NCBI GenBank assembly: GCA_036971715.1
Contig: JAVHJL010000008.1
Coordinates: 248,001-312,000, forward strand
DNA: 64,000 bases
Origin: Arthrobotrys musiformis
Lineage: Eukaryota > Ascomycota > Orbiliomycetes > Orbiliales > Orbiliaceae
Reading direction: 5' to 3'
Shown here piece by piece: positions 45,995 through 57,928 of this stretch; the stretch's first letter is position 1; every line of letters begins with the position of its first letter. Both the position numbers and the translations under genes were made by a program. The notes below the pieces were generated by a model. It saw only the letters and a program-made list of their open reading frames with translations. It was not told the DNA's origin and made no database searches.

Positions 45995-48415
45995 TTTGTG
46001 AAGATCTCACGGATGTTTTCGTGGGGTTCTCCCTCGACGTTCAATTCTCATATTTAATATCTCCGGCTGGGGGAGTTAGCGGCCGCCCGAGAAAAACCTA
46101 CACGAAAGCCGCGAAGAGGAAAATGTGATCAAGGGGAACCACAAACTGATGAGGAGGTTAAACTACTTCGTTCCCAGCTTTGCGCGATATTTGGAACGAG
46201 GAGTCAACGCGCGGAGCGGTGGAGCGATTTGGCGGTGGCGATATTCTCTTACTTCGCTGCGTACTCCACACTTTAGCTTAATTGAATACAAAGCCCTGGT
46301 TCATTTAAGGTGGAATATATCCGTATATCAACTGGGAAGCTACGGAAACAAGTAAAGGGAAATGAATAAGAATGTCGACCCCGGGATTAGTGATGCTCGA
46401 GATGTAAATAGACAAATAAGTTGAAGCAAACGGTGGATGAGCCGATTAAACCGAGACAATGATTACATCAATAAGTATACTTATCGATGCTCCTCAAAAA
46501 GTCCTTGAATATCGTACATCGTAGAACATCCCTTCTTTCGCATATTGGAACCCACTATTCCCTACGGATACGCTTCTATATACCTACTGGGAACGAGGCC
46601 AGAAAACCCCCACCACCCAGCTTGTCGGTATATTGTGGAGGGTTTTCGAGGCCCCTTATCTACCTGGCTAGCTGGGCTAGGAAAACCAATACTTTATAGT
46701 CTCGATCCTCGAGGGTCTGTGATGCACTCCACACACTACGCTAGCTCGCTCCTTCGCTGCATACTCATGCTCCCCGCCACCACGTCTTTTCTAGCCTAGG
46801 ACACTCTCATATAGCTTAGGTGCGAAGATCAGGCATAATAACCGATCTCTTTCCAATGCGTATTTCGTCGATATTTTACCAGATCGTCGTCAGAGGCATA
46901 TTGTGACCTCCGGCCACATAGATGTAAATATATATTTCACGTGTGACGTGCTCCCGCCCCTCTATAGATCTAGAAGCGATACTCTCAGGCGACGCTGCGT
47001 TTTTATGTATGGGTGCTGTTTTAGTCGATTTAAATTAAAGTCCTAACGAGAAAGTAGCTTTGAATAAGATCATTTTGATGGAGCTATTAATTCTAACTGA
47101 CTTTGCTGCCGCGTTCGCTGCATTAACTGCACTTCGAGTGAATCTTTGATTCATTTTATAAGGTCTTCGTATACGAAAAGTTACCGGAAAACCAAATCTT
47201 CATATGCTATCTGGCCCAGGCCCCGGGCTCATAACCTGGTGAAGCTATCGATTGATTGATAAAACCAACTGATTCTCACTAATTTGGAGAAGCAGGGTAA
47301 ATATCTCTCTTCATCTACCTCATGACAACATGTATCGTCGGATCTTCCATGATTGTCACATTCGGCGATCTAATGCGTGATATCGTTGTGGTCAGCTATT
47401 AGCCTTTACAAAGAAGAAAAAAAGGACTAATAACCCACGTATCGCCACTGAGCTCCGGGAAGGTGATTATGTCTTTACAATGGAGTTCCTGAGCTTCAGA
47501 CGAGAGAGTGTTACGATTCTTATTTTCCGCGTGTACTTTAGCGCCCTGGCGAAGTGGTAGCGCTTTCGTTCAGCGTCCTCGTATGGCGTAGAATAGGGCT
47601 GCAGCTTGCTCTGGCCCCGATTGGAGTCCCAGATCTCGAATAAGGGATGGCAAACCACGATATCAAATTGGCATCAGTGGGCCTCCCCGGACTCCATTGA
47701 GCCGCTTATCTTCGTTACTTTAGCTTTGGATCCCTTCAGACGCACAACGAGCCCGAGTAAACTCTTCAATTCTCGGACCTCCGGCGCATTCGAATCGAAA
47801 ATCGTGCCGAAAATTCGAGTTGATATCCGCGCATAAGATTAGAGTTATCAATCAAAGGCGACGTCGCATGCACGCTACTGAAACACAAAATTACGTCGGG
47901 TTATAACGTTGCCTAGTGTTTCAAGATTCATAGACATTATTTGGTTTAAACAGCGAAATGAAATCTCAGTTCATACTTCCAGCATGTACGTTGAGGGGAA
48001 GCCATTTAATACTACGAGATCTAGACCGATATAAACAAAGGGCTAGTCAGCGCTACCAAGCTGTTTATGTATGTAAACTAAGTGTAAACCGCCACAGAAG
48101 AATCCCTATGTTCTGCAACATCTAGAAGAGCTCCTTGTAAGGCCAGGCCTGGTTATTTTTGGAGATGGTCTACTGATGCATTGGAACTTCAGGAAGATGA
48201 GATCCCCAGAAGATTCTACGGCGACGGATTCTAGCGCAGTTATTGTAATCTTTTAGAGACGTCGAGCGATCAAAGTCCATTCTTCTAGCGTATACGTGTG
48301 ACCTTGGGGATGAGGCTTGGACCTGACGATGACAAAGTACCAACTAGGCGGCCCCCCTTCCTGCTAAAGCAGGACGAGGGGACCAAGAGCACCTGGTCTT
48401 AAGGCTCGGCCGACC
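45995..48415. other. intergenic
   Basis: No supported gene in 2.4 kb. A TGGCGAAGTGGTAGCGC phrase at ~47549-47565 resembles a tRNA A box but no tRNA can be folded around it. One copy of a dispersed palindrome lies at 48359-48374, just beyond the end of the minus-strand gene. Confidence 0.4.
48359..48374. repeat. dispersed palindrome, copy 1
   Basis: TCCTGCTAAAGCAGGA is a 7-base perfect inverted repeat around AA. It sits ~45 bases downstream of the stop codon of the minus-strand F-box/LRR gene. Two longer copies lie at 52685-52717 and 52853-52885. Confidence 0.85.
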
Positions 48416-50956
48416 TCAGCCTGGAATACCACCCACACCCGGCAACCCCCACCCCCCAGGCCTTACTCTATGGTCTTTCAGCCAACCATCACCATCAATC
48501 AGCGACTCCGGTACAAGTGTTCCTAAAAGTTGAATGTCATGGTTAGTGATTCCCTTTAACCTCAATCTGATTCAACCTTAACTGAGACACGGCGAATTTC
48601 AACGTGGAAGTCAAACTAGAGGTACTCACGAGATCCGAATCGAGACATCATCCCATTTAGTTTTGGAAGCGACTGGAATAGCACCCCTATATCCATCGCT
48701 GCGTATTCGTCGCTGATCTCTTCTTTGAACTTGCAATGCCTGAACGGATCCATCGGTTTCGCGAGAGTAGGTTCGCCTGGAAGCTGAAACACCGCTACTT
48801 GAGATTTAACGCCACGTACAGACAGACACCAAAACAGAATTAGTTCGGGCCAAGGGGCATCGTACAAGCATTCGCAAACCTCCTTTAACCGGATTTCCAG
48901 GTATTTCAGGTTGGTTGGACTCAACGCCAGAGCATCGCAATAATGGTTGGATTCATCGGCGTGGTCCGTCTTAGGCGATTCTTCGAACCGCAAGTACTCT
49001 AGGGACTTCAGGCCTCGGAGGACTCTGGTCATTTCCATCGCATCTACTACACAACTATCGATCGTCAAATTTTCGAGGCTCGTTAATGATTGAGAAGCGC
49101 TCTGAAATCCTTCAATCCTTAGTTGGTGGAGTACTAAGGTTTTTAAACTTGATCCCAAGGTCGGCGGAGTAGGCGTGGAATAAAGTGTGCAATCTCCCTG
49201 CAATGCAGAGAGACGTATCTCAAGGAGGCTTTTACCCTCCTTGAGAACTGGTCCGATGTTTGTCCGGGTTCTGCCCGCCAGGCTTTCCAAGCACAGAATC
49301 CGGAGACAAGAAGGTACCCCATTGGTAACAACATCTAGCGCTAGCGGAGCTGTGACTGACAGTTTCCGGATCCGCTTGCAGGTGCTGACGACCGCGCGCA
49401 CATTATGGATCAAATCGGCTTTGTATCTTGAACCGATAACATTGTCATGCACCGGGCGATTTATACGGTAGTCCCAATAACCACCAACAAATGTGAAGGA
49501 TTCGACCCTTCTAGCTTTTTCGGGGGTCCATCGGTATCTAAGCGTGATGATGTCTTTCTCCAATTCCCTTTTGGAATCTTTGATGACGATGTTATTATAG
49601 ATAGTATGTTGCGCTTCCCGATGGAAAGTGCTGTTCACACGCAATAAATTAGAACATCGTGCCAATCTCCCCCTCAGCTCTTCGCTGTCGCCAGCGACGA
49701 ATCCGAAAATCGGCCTCAACAACTCGACAGGGATAGGCGGATTCCCCATTGTGTGGCTCAGGGAAACCGGTTCCTTCGTTTCGCCAGACCCGGTCGCTGC
49801 GTGGTCTACGGTCTCCTGGATAGTCTCCCGGTGTGCTTCGATTTGGGGCTCGTCCTCCGGTCCGACTTCGCGCGAAAGCGCGACGTCGGCCCCAGCTTCA
49901 AATTCTCCGCTCGACGAACTGTCGCTGTTAACTCCCGATTCTTGCCCGCTTTCGAGCCCAGCTTCGCGCGAAAGCGCGACGTTGGGCTCACCACTAAGAT
50001 TGTGGCTAGATCCCCCTTCGGGTTCGGCTTCGGATCCTGGTGCAGGAGTTGGTCGGATCCCATTATTAACGGCTCCTTGAGACTGTCCTCCCAGTCCAAC
50101 TTCGGGCTCGCTATCAGGGTCACGCTCCATAGGAGCAGCTTCGGCTTCCGTATCTGCTTGCTGTACGCTTTGGGGTATCGCTTCCGAGCTACCACTCTGC
50201 TCAACTACCTGGTCCCATTGTGGTCTAGGTGCTGGTATAGGTGGAATCCTTAAATCTGAAATATCGCTTGAGACCATCGTTACCCATTTCTTGAGCTCAT
50301 TCATGCTTTCCCCGGGCTGTAAAACAATGCTATCGGTTGGGATTTCGAATAGCAACCTCTCTGCATCAACAACTGGTGTCTCAAACTCCAAAAAATTGGG
50401 AACCGGGCAGAGATCCACTGCTTCTGGGTTGTACTCCCTGAGTGTAGTAAAAACCCAAGCTAGCGTCCTGTGACCTAGTAGTTTGATATCATAGATGACA
50501 AGTGGCGAAACGGCTTGCATCAACCACTCTCCTCGTAGGTCATCTGGAGAGATCTTTTTTATAGATTCGTTCGATGAGTATTCTAGGCTTCTAGAAACAT
50601 ACTTTGGCTCAATACCGTTCCTAGATACTAGAGTGCAGTATGAAACATTTCTGGGCGTGAGGCCAAAATGTCCTTTTATGACATATAATCTTCGTCAGTT
50701 TCATGCTTCTTTCGGCCCCTACTAGGAAGGACCCAAACTTACCCGCATTGTCTAGCTGTCTGCCCAAACAAGCGTAGAGACGGAACAGTTCGCTTCCCTC
50801 TCCTGCCTTGAACCGAACTTCGATACAGGCGGCAGCGTGCTTTGTGCCCTTTTGGTCTATAAACAATGTTGCCTCGGGAATTACCAATGATCCTCGACGC
50901 ACACTACCAACTTTAAACTTGCGCCTATGCGCAATCGCCGGCACTTTGGACTCCAT
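48416..50956 (-). CDS. F-box-like/LRR protein with long N-terminal extension
   Basis: Exons 50743-50956, 48630-50627 and 48416-48522 join in phase to 772 codons. The last intron (107 bases) is well supported (GTGAGT donor, CACTAAC branch, TTTTAG acceptor). The first (115 bases) has a GTAAGT donor, but its acceptor (CTCTAG at 50628) is chosen by phase and is uncertain. Residues ~1-190 are a folded-looking region I do not recognise. Residues ~200-360 are an acidic Ser/Glu/Pro linker with two copies of VALSRE. An F-box-like segment begins near residue 365 (MGNPPIPVELLRPIFGFVAG), followed by leucine-rich segments (LKTLVLHQLRIEGF, LENLTIDSCVVD, LKSLEYLRFEE, NLKYLEIRL). It is probably an SCF substrate receptor, possibly a fusion of two older genes, since the F-box part could start at its own Met (49749). 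Confidence 0.72.
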
Positions 50957-52684
50957 ATTTAATTTTGTGGGGTTGCCCTTGGCCGCAGGAACGATGGTTA
51001 CAAGCCGCAGTAGCGATCTAAATGGTGATAGTCGATCGCAACCAAAATCTTGAGCTTGAGATGGAAACTGGCGGGTTTGAGTGATGAGGGGTCGAATTAC
51101 GCGGTAGTGGTAATTAATCTTGATGGTATGGCGGTAGTCCTAGGGCTTGATGGGCGGTTTTCGATGACAGTGACGTCGCGTTTGCGATGTATTTGTGATG
51201 GCGTTGATGGAGGTGCGCAATGATTTTTAATTTTATCACATCGAATGTTTGTGGGGAAAATCTTAGTGTCGCTGCCAGGCCCCGAGCTACATAATACCAT
51301 CTAGTGCAGCCAACAACAGCTACTTTTGGGAAGTACCTGCTCGAGGCTGAGAAAGGGCTATTTACTATGGCTAAGCTACGTAAATCCTGATCTCGTACCT
51401 AGACCCCACAAAGAGTGACCAGGAAAGCCCAGATACTATTACATAGATCCCATATATGCCTAAGTGCACTCGAAGCACCAACGGGATATCAGGCGCTTGA
51501 ATTTGAAGCTACTGGGCGTATATATGCTACAAATTCGGGCTAGATGCACACCAATGCAACGTTGCTTGTAGGAAAAGGGTGGCTCTCAGTTTTTAAGAGC
51601 CTTCCTAAATTCAGGCGGGGGACTTAGGCATACACCCGAGAATGGATATGGGGACGTAGCAGAGGCCCGTACTTAAGCAATGTCTGTGTGGTATACCATG
51701 AGCACTTGGCCTCGAGGCTAGGTGTATAGTAGAATCGAGGCTAGGTCAATACAAGTCAATACTATAGTCTAACGTCTAGGCCGTAGGTGTATACTAGAAT
51801 TTACTATAACGTTACATCTTCGTACCTACGTACATGTACCCTCGGTGGAGTCTAGGTCTGAGACTATACCGTGGTACCGGGTACCGTGTTGATGAAATTA
51901 AATCGCCGAGGTATCCAACTACAAAACCGTATGACCCCCGCTCAAGTGAACGGTGGCGAGCCTTTGCGAGACTTCAGCATAGCGTCATAGTACCCTTGTT
52001 TACATGCCAGCTTACAGGGGCACGTCTATCTTATACTCGCCAAGAACCTGTGCGTCTATAATACAGGTATATAGACGTCGGTTGTATTTGGTTATGAAAG
52101 CGATGTATATCTATATTACTGGAGAAAGGCACTTTAAATTAAACCTCAATTGAGGTTCATACGTATCGCGTGTGAACGAGAAGCACGCATTTACACACGG
52201 TTCGGGCCCGGGGCTACCTTCTTCACGATATATCGATAAAAAAATACTACTGGGCAGTGGGTATATAGTGGTTAGGACCAGCACCAGGGCCGCCTGATAC
52301 TAATACGCGGGGTCCTGATGCGCCTGCATGTCTGCCAACGTAGCTGAACCATTGACGTACTAGCCCGCGTATACATGCATATGTATACCTAGGTAATAAT
52401 GCCAATATGCTATCGGGACGAATGGTCCTTACTCGGCGTCTACTCCAAGTGAAATAGTCTCGAGTAAAGGTGGTTGAAGATATGGACACCTGGGCAATAG
52501 AATGAATTGTAGTGATTATGTTACAAAGGCTGTAAAAGTCCTAATACGACGGCAATGCATCGTTTCCCGTAACATAAGTTAATGTCTGAATACCCTATTT
52601 TCAATGAACTGGCACCAAATTCCACAGACAAACAACCATGAAGTTCCTCCAATGCCCCTACACCGTAACAACAACCTCGCGGAT

Positions 52685-52717
52685 GGACCCTGTTCCTGCT
52701 AAAGCAGGACCAGGGCC
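52685..52717. repeat. dispersed palindrome, copy 2
   Basis: Arms built on CCTGTTCCTGCT and AGCAGGACCAGG flank AA, with one mismatch inside the core arms. The outer bases (GG.CCCTG / CAGGG.C) extend the pairing. It lies ~200 bases beyond the 3' end of the gene at 52914. Confidence 0.85.
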
Positions 52718-52852
52718 ATTTGTACCAAATAGCGGAGAGAAACCGCAAATATACCCATATCATAATAAAAACCTTGAGGACGGACTGTGTGTAAGACGTA
52801 ACGGAGAGAAGCCACAGACATCCTTGCGTCGTAGAAATTCAAAAGCTCAGGT

Positions 52853-52885
52853 GGGCCTGTTCCTGCTAAAGCAGGACCAGGACCC
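52853..52885. repeat. dispersed palindrome, copy 3
   Basis: The core is identical to copy 2 (CTGTTCCTGCTAAAGCAGG), ~30 bases downstream of the stop of the minus-strand gene at 52914-53982, in its probable 3' UTR. Confidence 0.85.
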
Positions 52886-52913
52886 GACAAAGGAAGACAC
52901 CTGGAGGCAGGGA

Positions 52914-53982
52914 CTAGCCCCTTTGGACTGCCCGTTTGCTCCTGGCCGCTATCCTGGATAGGTCGGCCATCATCTCCTTGAACTTTTCGGAGCCCTCGCC
53001 GGTTAGGAGCTTAGATGCGTAGCGCTCCAGAATAAAACTAAATTGGCTGCGCGGGGGCCTGTAGTGGGCCCTCTGATTTCGTACCTGCTTGATCGCCCGG
53101 ACCAAGTTCCAGTGCAGGTGGTCGAGAGATAGGAAATCCAGACCCAGGAGCAGCCGATAGTATATCGGGTACTGCTCCGGATTGAGCCGGATTGCCATCG
53201 TCGTTGGCTCGTCGAGCTCGAAAAGAGTCGTTCCGTTATTGTTATTGAAACGAACTTCCTCGAACTCAAGGGTTCTCGTAAGTTGGCCATAGTCGAGAGC
53301 ATGTATTGGCGGAAGAGCCGAGTTTCCATTGACTGTTATCAGAATCTCGCCAATAGCCAGGTCCAAGATTCCGGCGGCCTGTGCCACTAGAGTGGTGTCC
53401 TCGATTTGTTTCTAGATAGAAATGCAAAGTTAGAATGAATCACACCAACAAAGAAAAGTCATAAAAATACACACATTAAGCCGAGTGATCAAGGACATCA
53501 TTGAAGTAGAAGATTTGATTTGTTGGCCGATCTTCTGGTTGTCTAACCGCTGTCTTTTCGCGGGAGGCAGCAAGTCCTGTACTCGCTGCCTCTGCGACTT
53601 CGTCTCATGGAATGTTTCTATAGTAGCAACGGTGTTGCCACCTGAGGCGGATTTCCTTAGCTCTCGGAGGTTGGCCACGATGGCGGGGTGTAACCCCGGT
53701 TGGCTTAGGACCGCCTTTGATTATTATAATATGAAATTAGTTTATGCATTTTCCCATTACGATATGTTGGAACGTCACACTTACATCGATATTGTCAACA
53801 AGACCTTTATTTTCGTTATCCATCTCTTCTTTAGAGGGTCTCTTGCGCTTTGAGGCAGGAAAGATGCGGAATGGCGGTAGTAGCTTCTTTTTCAAGGTCT
53901 TAGACACGCTTGAGAAGAGGTAGGTTTTTTCTGTGGGTATTGGCGGTGATGATGATGAAGAAGTTAGATTCTGTGGGGCCAT
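52914..53982 (-). CDS. unrecognised protein, probably nuclear
   Basis: Exons 53785-53982, 53475-53714 and 52914-53411 join in phase to 311 codons. Introns of 70 and 63 bases have ACTAAT and TCTAAC branch sites; donors are GTAAGT and GTGTGT. The ATG has an ideal context (CACCATGG). The Ser/Pro-rich start is followed by basic clusters that could be nuclear localisation signals (KTLKKKLLPP, SKRKRPSKEE near 30-54, and LLPPAKRQRL in exon 2). The C-terminal exon is mostly helical-looking with the phrase YYRLLLGLDFLSLDHLHWN. No domain is recognised. A long polypurine tract lies upstream, and a palindrome in its 3' flank is shared with the F-box/LRR gene at 48.4 kb. Confidence 0.75.
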
Positions 53983-54112
53983 GGTGATATATTTGTGGTA
54001 TGGAAAAGAAAAGAGGGGAGGGAAGTACACAATTGGTAAGAAGGAAGGGCAATAGAGCACTATACGTATGGGTATGGAAAGGAAGGAGTACCAAAGGCGA
54101 GATGGGTGGTAG

Positions 54113-54247
54113 TGAAGAAGAGAAGAGAAGGAGGGGAAGAGAAGGAGGAGAAGAGAAGGAGGAGAAGAGAAGGAGGAGAAGAGAAGGAGGAGAGGAGAAG
54201 GAGGGAAAGAAAGGGAGGGGAAGAAAAGGAGGGGAAGGAAGAAGAGA
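54113..54247 (+). repeat. polypurine minisatellite (GGAGAAGAGAA)
   Basis: About 135 bases of almost pure purine made of imperfect units of AAGAGAAGGAGGAG, starting ~130 bases upstream of the minus-strand ATG at 53982. On the transcribed orientation it is a long CT tract. It could adopt triplex structure or act as a promoter CT block. Confidence 0.85.
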
Positions 54248-54857
54248 TTGATTTACGAACCTTTTCTGTGTTTTTGAAGTTTTAATACTCCGTTACTGTC
54301 ACGACAGGAAGTGGATGGTCGGGTTTTTGGATGACTGGTTGTTGTTGGCGATGGAAAGTAGCAGCCAGCAGCCAGGCAGCCAGGCAACGATGTCCTATCT
54401 TTGGGCACAGGCGACAAAAGGGATCTATCTACCCGCGAGAGAGGACTACAGGACTACTGATGATGGAAAACGGGTGTTTATGGAAGACTGGAGGGGGTGA
54501 AGCGAGTGTGATGAGGTGGAAAGAGATTGTGGGGAGATGAAATTAATTTAAAGAAAGTTGGTTGGTGATATTAAAGAGTGTTGTGTGCTAGAGGGGATCT
54601 GATGAGAAGGAGGAAAAGAAGGAAAGGAGAAGGAAGAAAGAAAGAAATTCGGTGGGCAACAAAATAAATAGTTGAGAATATGAGCCGAGAGCGGAGACGG
54701 TGAGTGACTCCCACTGCCACGACACACGTTGTCAATTGAGCGGCAGCTACGGCCTCAATCTCCCGCGGCACCCAGAAACCGGTCTGCAGATCTGGCTGAC
54801 ATAATATACATTCTTGATTTTACAAGTCTATCGACCCGAGCGGCAACATATAATACT

Positions 54858-54905
54858 AAGTACCTAGGTACTTAAGTACTTACTTAAGTAAGTACCTACC
54901 TAAAG
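54858..54905. repeat. AAGTACTT/ACCTAGGT palindrome cluster
   Basis: Chained self-complementary units (AGTACCTAGGTACT, AAGTACTT, CTTAAG) in non-coding DNA. It is similar to the cluster at 11440-11483. Confidence 0.55.
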
Positions 54906-56175
54906 TGTTTACTAAATTAGGTGATCCCGAGACTACCTAGAGCAGGTCACAGAGCACCTGGTGGCTTACATATACGTCTATTTATAAAGGGTGGTATACG
55001 AAACAAGGTACAGGGCTGACTGACACAGAGCTGGCCGAAGCCTGTACCGGGTCAGCTGCGAAAAGATAATACCTACTTCGAGCGGGATCTCGGGAATATC
55101 AAACTCGGTTGACTTGAAACTACGACAGACACGCCTAGGCGCCTGCGCTAGGGGCGCTTGTTTTCGTCTACATTGGCGAGCCACGTTACATGCATCGTAA
55201 AGCTTTAATTTTGGTTTCGGGCCCAGATCCCGCTCTAAACACCCGGCTTGATCTCGACGCTTACCTGGTACCTACTACACGATATACGTTGATATCAACT
55301 ACGCAAGTACTTTTCTCCCGATTCAGTCTCAATTCAATCAAAGCGACGAAAACTCAACGAGAGCTGGGTGGTTGTCTCGCACCCACTCTGTTAACGATAC
55401 AAAAAGCGGAATTCAACATTGGCGAATGTGATTACATTGCTGTGCTTAGGCTCACATACGTCGGTCGAATTTCCACCTGTTTTGGATGCACTTCTTACTA
55501 GCCCACCCATTGTAGATATTATTAGATACGCTGGCTACTGCCCTTCAAGACACGGGAACACCCGATCCGATCCAGTCCGGATAACTATAGACGTTTTTCC
55601 GAATTTTTGGCCGCCGTACGAAGTCCAGTCATCTCATGTCATTAGCCCTCCATTTCGGACAGAGGAGACCAACAAACGAGTACGCGGTGCAAAAGCTGCG
55701 CCTATTTTAGCTAAGAGACTACACCTGCCTAATGCTGTTAAGGGCGTTAAATAGAATGACGTCAACCCGATACCTCAGTTGCATCAGGTATTAACACGCC
55801 GGCCGACACTGTATTAGGTACAGTGAACGATAATGTCCCTTCTCTCACGATCTCGACACCCCACTGAGCTTCTGCGACCGCCCACCGCAACACAGCTCGC
55901 AAGACTGCCTGCGACCCTTGTGTTGGAAAGCGAAGCACACAACAAACAACACATAAATATTGACAAACCTTCCTAACTCGGGATATACTTGGAGTTCATG
56001 TTTGTCTGGTCTGGTGCGAACTCTTGGCAACACCAGTGTTTGCCCCGTATAAAACACATAGTTAAACATTTTAACAACCGATCACGGGGGTTTGAGCTTC
56101 GGCCAGCTCTGGTTTACGAAACAAAACTAGTCTGGGGTTTGAACTTGCCCTCGTATGTTCGCTTTGCTTTGAGGG

Positions 56176-57003
56176 ATGCCAGACCCGTCCTCTTCGTGCC
56201 TCTTCTCAATCCCTGAGATTCTTGAATTGGTCCTCCAGCACGTCCCGCCTCTCGATCTGCTTAGTTCCTGCCGGGCGGTCTGTCGTACCTGGAACGACAT
56301 TATATCGACGTCCTGGACGCTTAAATACTACGCCACTACAGGCCTGGACTCAGATCAGTACCTGCTCGGTGTACCACGCCCTGAATTGACGCCAGCTGCG
56401 CGCGATATTTTATCGTTGTTTTGGAGGAGGCTATACACATTTCTTAATACGGTGGAATTAGGGAATCCAAAGTTCCTCCCCGGTCTCTATAAACTCTACA
56501 CTTCCTTTGAGTACCCCTTCCAAAACATCATCACTGTTCGACCCCCCCAAGGACGCAAGCGGGATTTTAATTTCCACAAGATAACTTTCCGCCGCGTTTT
56601 ACGATCTAGAGACCGTGACGCGGAAGAACGCCGCAGATCGGTTTTCGAGAAGGTGTTCGGCCAAAACGGTGGATACGAAGAACTACAGGCGGGGACCCAC
56701 CCTCTGCGAAATATCGCGTATGCGTTGTGCGAAAGGGCGCACCATCTGGAACCCGAGAGATTCTTGAGCTTGAGCCACCACGGCGACTTTTACGCTTTCT
56801 ACGGGGATCCAACTTATTTCAAACCGACGGCCGTCCGGTTTAAGATTAAACATCCTCGGACGGTAGAAACCTCAGTAGGGCCCTTTAGGGGAGAGCGTCA
56901 ACCTTTGGACATCGAGAAATGCGTGCAAGTGGAATTTTTGAGGGGGGAACCGTTTTCGGTGTCAATAAAGCACATTGGCACAATCATCGTCGAGAGGGAC
57001 TAG
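56176..57003 (+). CDS. F-box protein (paralogous family, member 3)
   Basis: A single-exon frame of 275 residues. The F-box begins at residue ~10 (FSIPEILELVLQHVPPLDL, CRAVCRTWNDII), almost at the N-terminus. The second family block (PELTPAARDILSLFWRRLY, ~69-87) closely matches member 1. A central Arg/Lys-rich stretch (RDRDAEERRRSVFEKVFG) precedes PLRNIAYALCERAHHLEP, which parallels SLPNILYLQCFKAFNRLLDD of member 1. It probably acts as an SCF substrate receptor; no known repeat domain is present. Confidence 0.82.
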   Translation: MPDPSSSCLFSIPEILELVLQHVPPLDLLSSCRAVCRTWNDIISTSWTLKYYATTGLDSDQYLLGVPRPELTPAARDILSLFWRRLYTFLNTVELGNPKFLPGLYKLYTSFEYPFQNIITVRPPQGRKRDFNFHKITFRRVLRSRDRDAEERRRSVFEKVFGQNGGYEELQAGTHPLRNIAYALCERAHHLEPERFLSLSHHGDFYAFYGDPTYFKPTAVRFKIKHPRTVETSVGPFRGERQPLDIEKCVQVEFLRGEPFSVSIKHIGTIIVERD

Positions 57004-57928
57004 CGCTAGCCCTTATCTGTTGACTCAACGGGTTCGGTAACATTTTGAGGACCCACTTTATATGCAAAGTCCTCTACTGCAGATTTCAATACAAGCGCAC
57101 ATGCGTACAAATACTTCGTGGCCGTGATAGCGCGACCGACTACGCTGAGGCGGCAGCGAATTCGTGTCGCAAAAGCGCACAAGAAATCGAGGCCGTTCGG
57201 TTGGTCCTCGGCAATTCTTTCCCGTTTCACATCGCAGCTGGACTGCTTCAGACGACCAAATTGCAGCTGATCCTTCACCAAACCTTCATTCTAAGATAGT
57301 TTCAAGAGGAATGGTATTAGTGAAGGTCGCTTTGTTCAATTTTCGCTTGAATATAGTGAATGACTATTTTGCCCCAGTAGATATCTTCATAAACGTATAT
57401 ACTTATCGGATATTGAGAGTTTGCGGACCGAATCGATATTGAGATTGAGATCCGGGTGAAATTTGAACAATCTCCCCGTCCCATCAAACGACAGAAAAAT
57501 ATTATGAAAGAAGGAAAACCAGTGAACTTTTTATCTTGCACCCGGACCTGAAGAATTTCCAGATCTATAAACATTGTCGGGCTGAGTCGGGGAATGTTTC
57601 GCGCAACAGTGCTAGCCATGACCAGAAGTGCAACGGCAAGTTTAGGCGACACCAGTCATACCTTTACTTCGAAGGGGCCCTGACCTGGCTCGAGACCTCG
57701 ATGTGAACATGGGCCCGACAGATACAAAATTACCTATATATTACAGATACCAGGCCCTTCTAAATTCATATTAGTGGTAATTCCACGCTGCTGCTCCAGC
57801 CCATATCGGCATTGACGGCCAGATCGCGATATTCGAAAGGCTGGTCGACTTCGGGAAAGGAAAGCCCCACAACGCCTCCAACCTGGTCTCGTACCCAGAC
57901 ATCACAAAGATACCTCTCCAACCCACCC
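57004..57928. other. intergenic
   Basis: Between the F-box gene and the next F-box/LRR gene. Short random-looking frames only. Confidence 0.45.

Larger units (their letters stand above)
50957..52913. other. intergenic
   Basis: No supported gene. GGCTAGGT..TATA.TAGAAT-type phrases recur near 51710-51800. The right end carries two copies of the dispersed palindrome (52685-52717, 52853-52885), with a short direct duplication of (A/T)A.CGGAGAGAA.CC at 52731 and 52799. An open frame at 52638-52961 runs through these repeats and is not convincing. Confidence 0.4.
53983..56175. other. intergenic
   Basis: The stretch contains the polypurine tract (54113-54247) and an ACCTAGGTAC/AAGTACTTAAG palindrome cluster (54858-54905). 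Overlapping frames at 55190-55754 are of chance length. No gene is supported. Confidence 0.45.

Noticed and set aside
47541..47660. Possible second tRNA with A box TGGCGAAGTGGTAGCGC
   Set aside because: No anticodon stem, no matching acceptor arms and no B box at a proper distance.
52638..52961. Open frame containing two GEKPQ phrases, recalling zinc-finger linkers
   Set aside because: No C2H2 cysteines or histidines; the frame runs through the palindrome copies and a direct duplication and overlaps the neighbouring gene's 3' end.
55190..55754. Two overlapping frames of 103 and 111 codons
   Set aside because: Length is expected by chance in this much non-coding DNA; no intron joins them in phase and no domain is seen.
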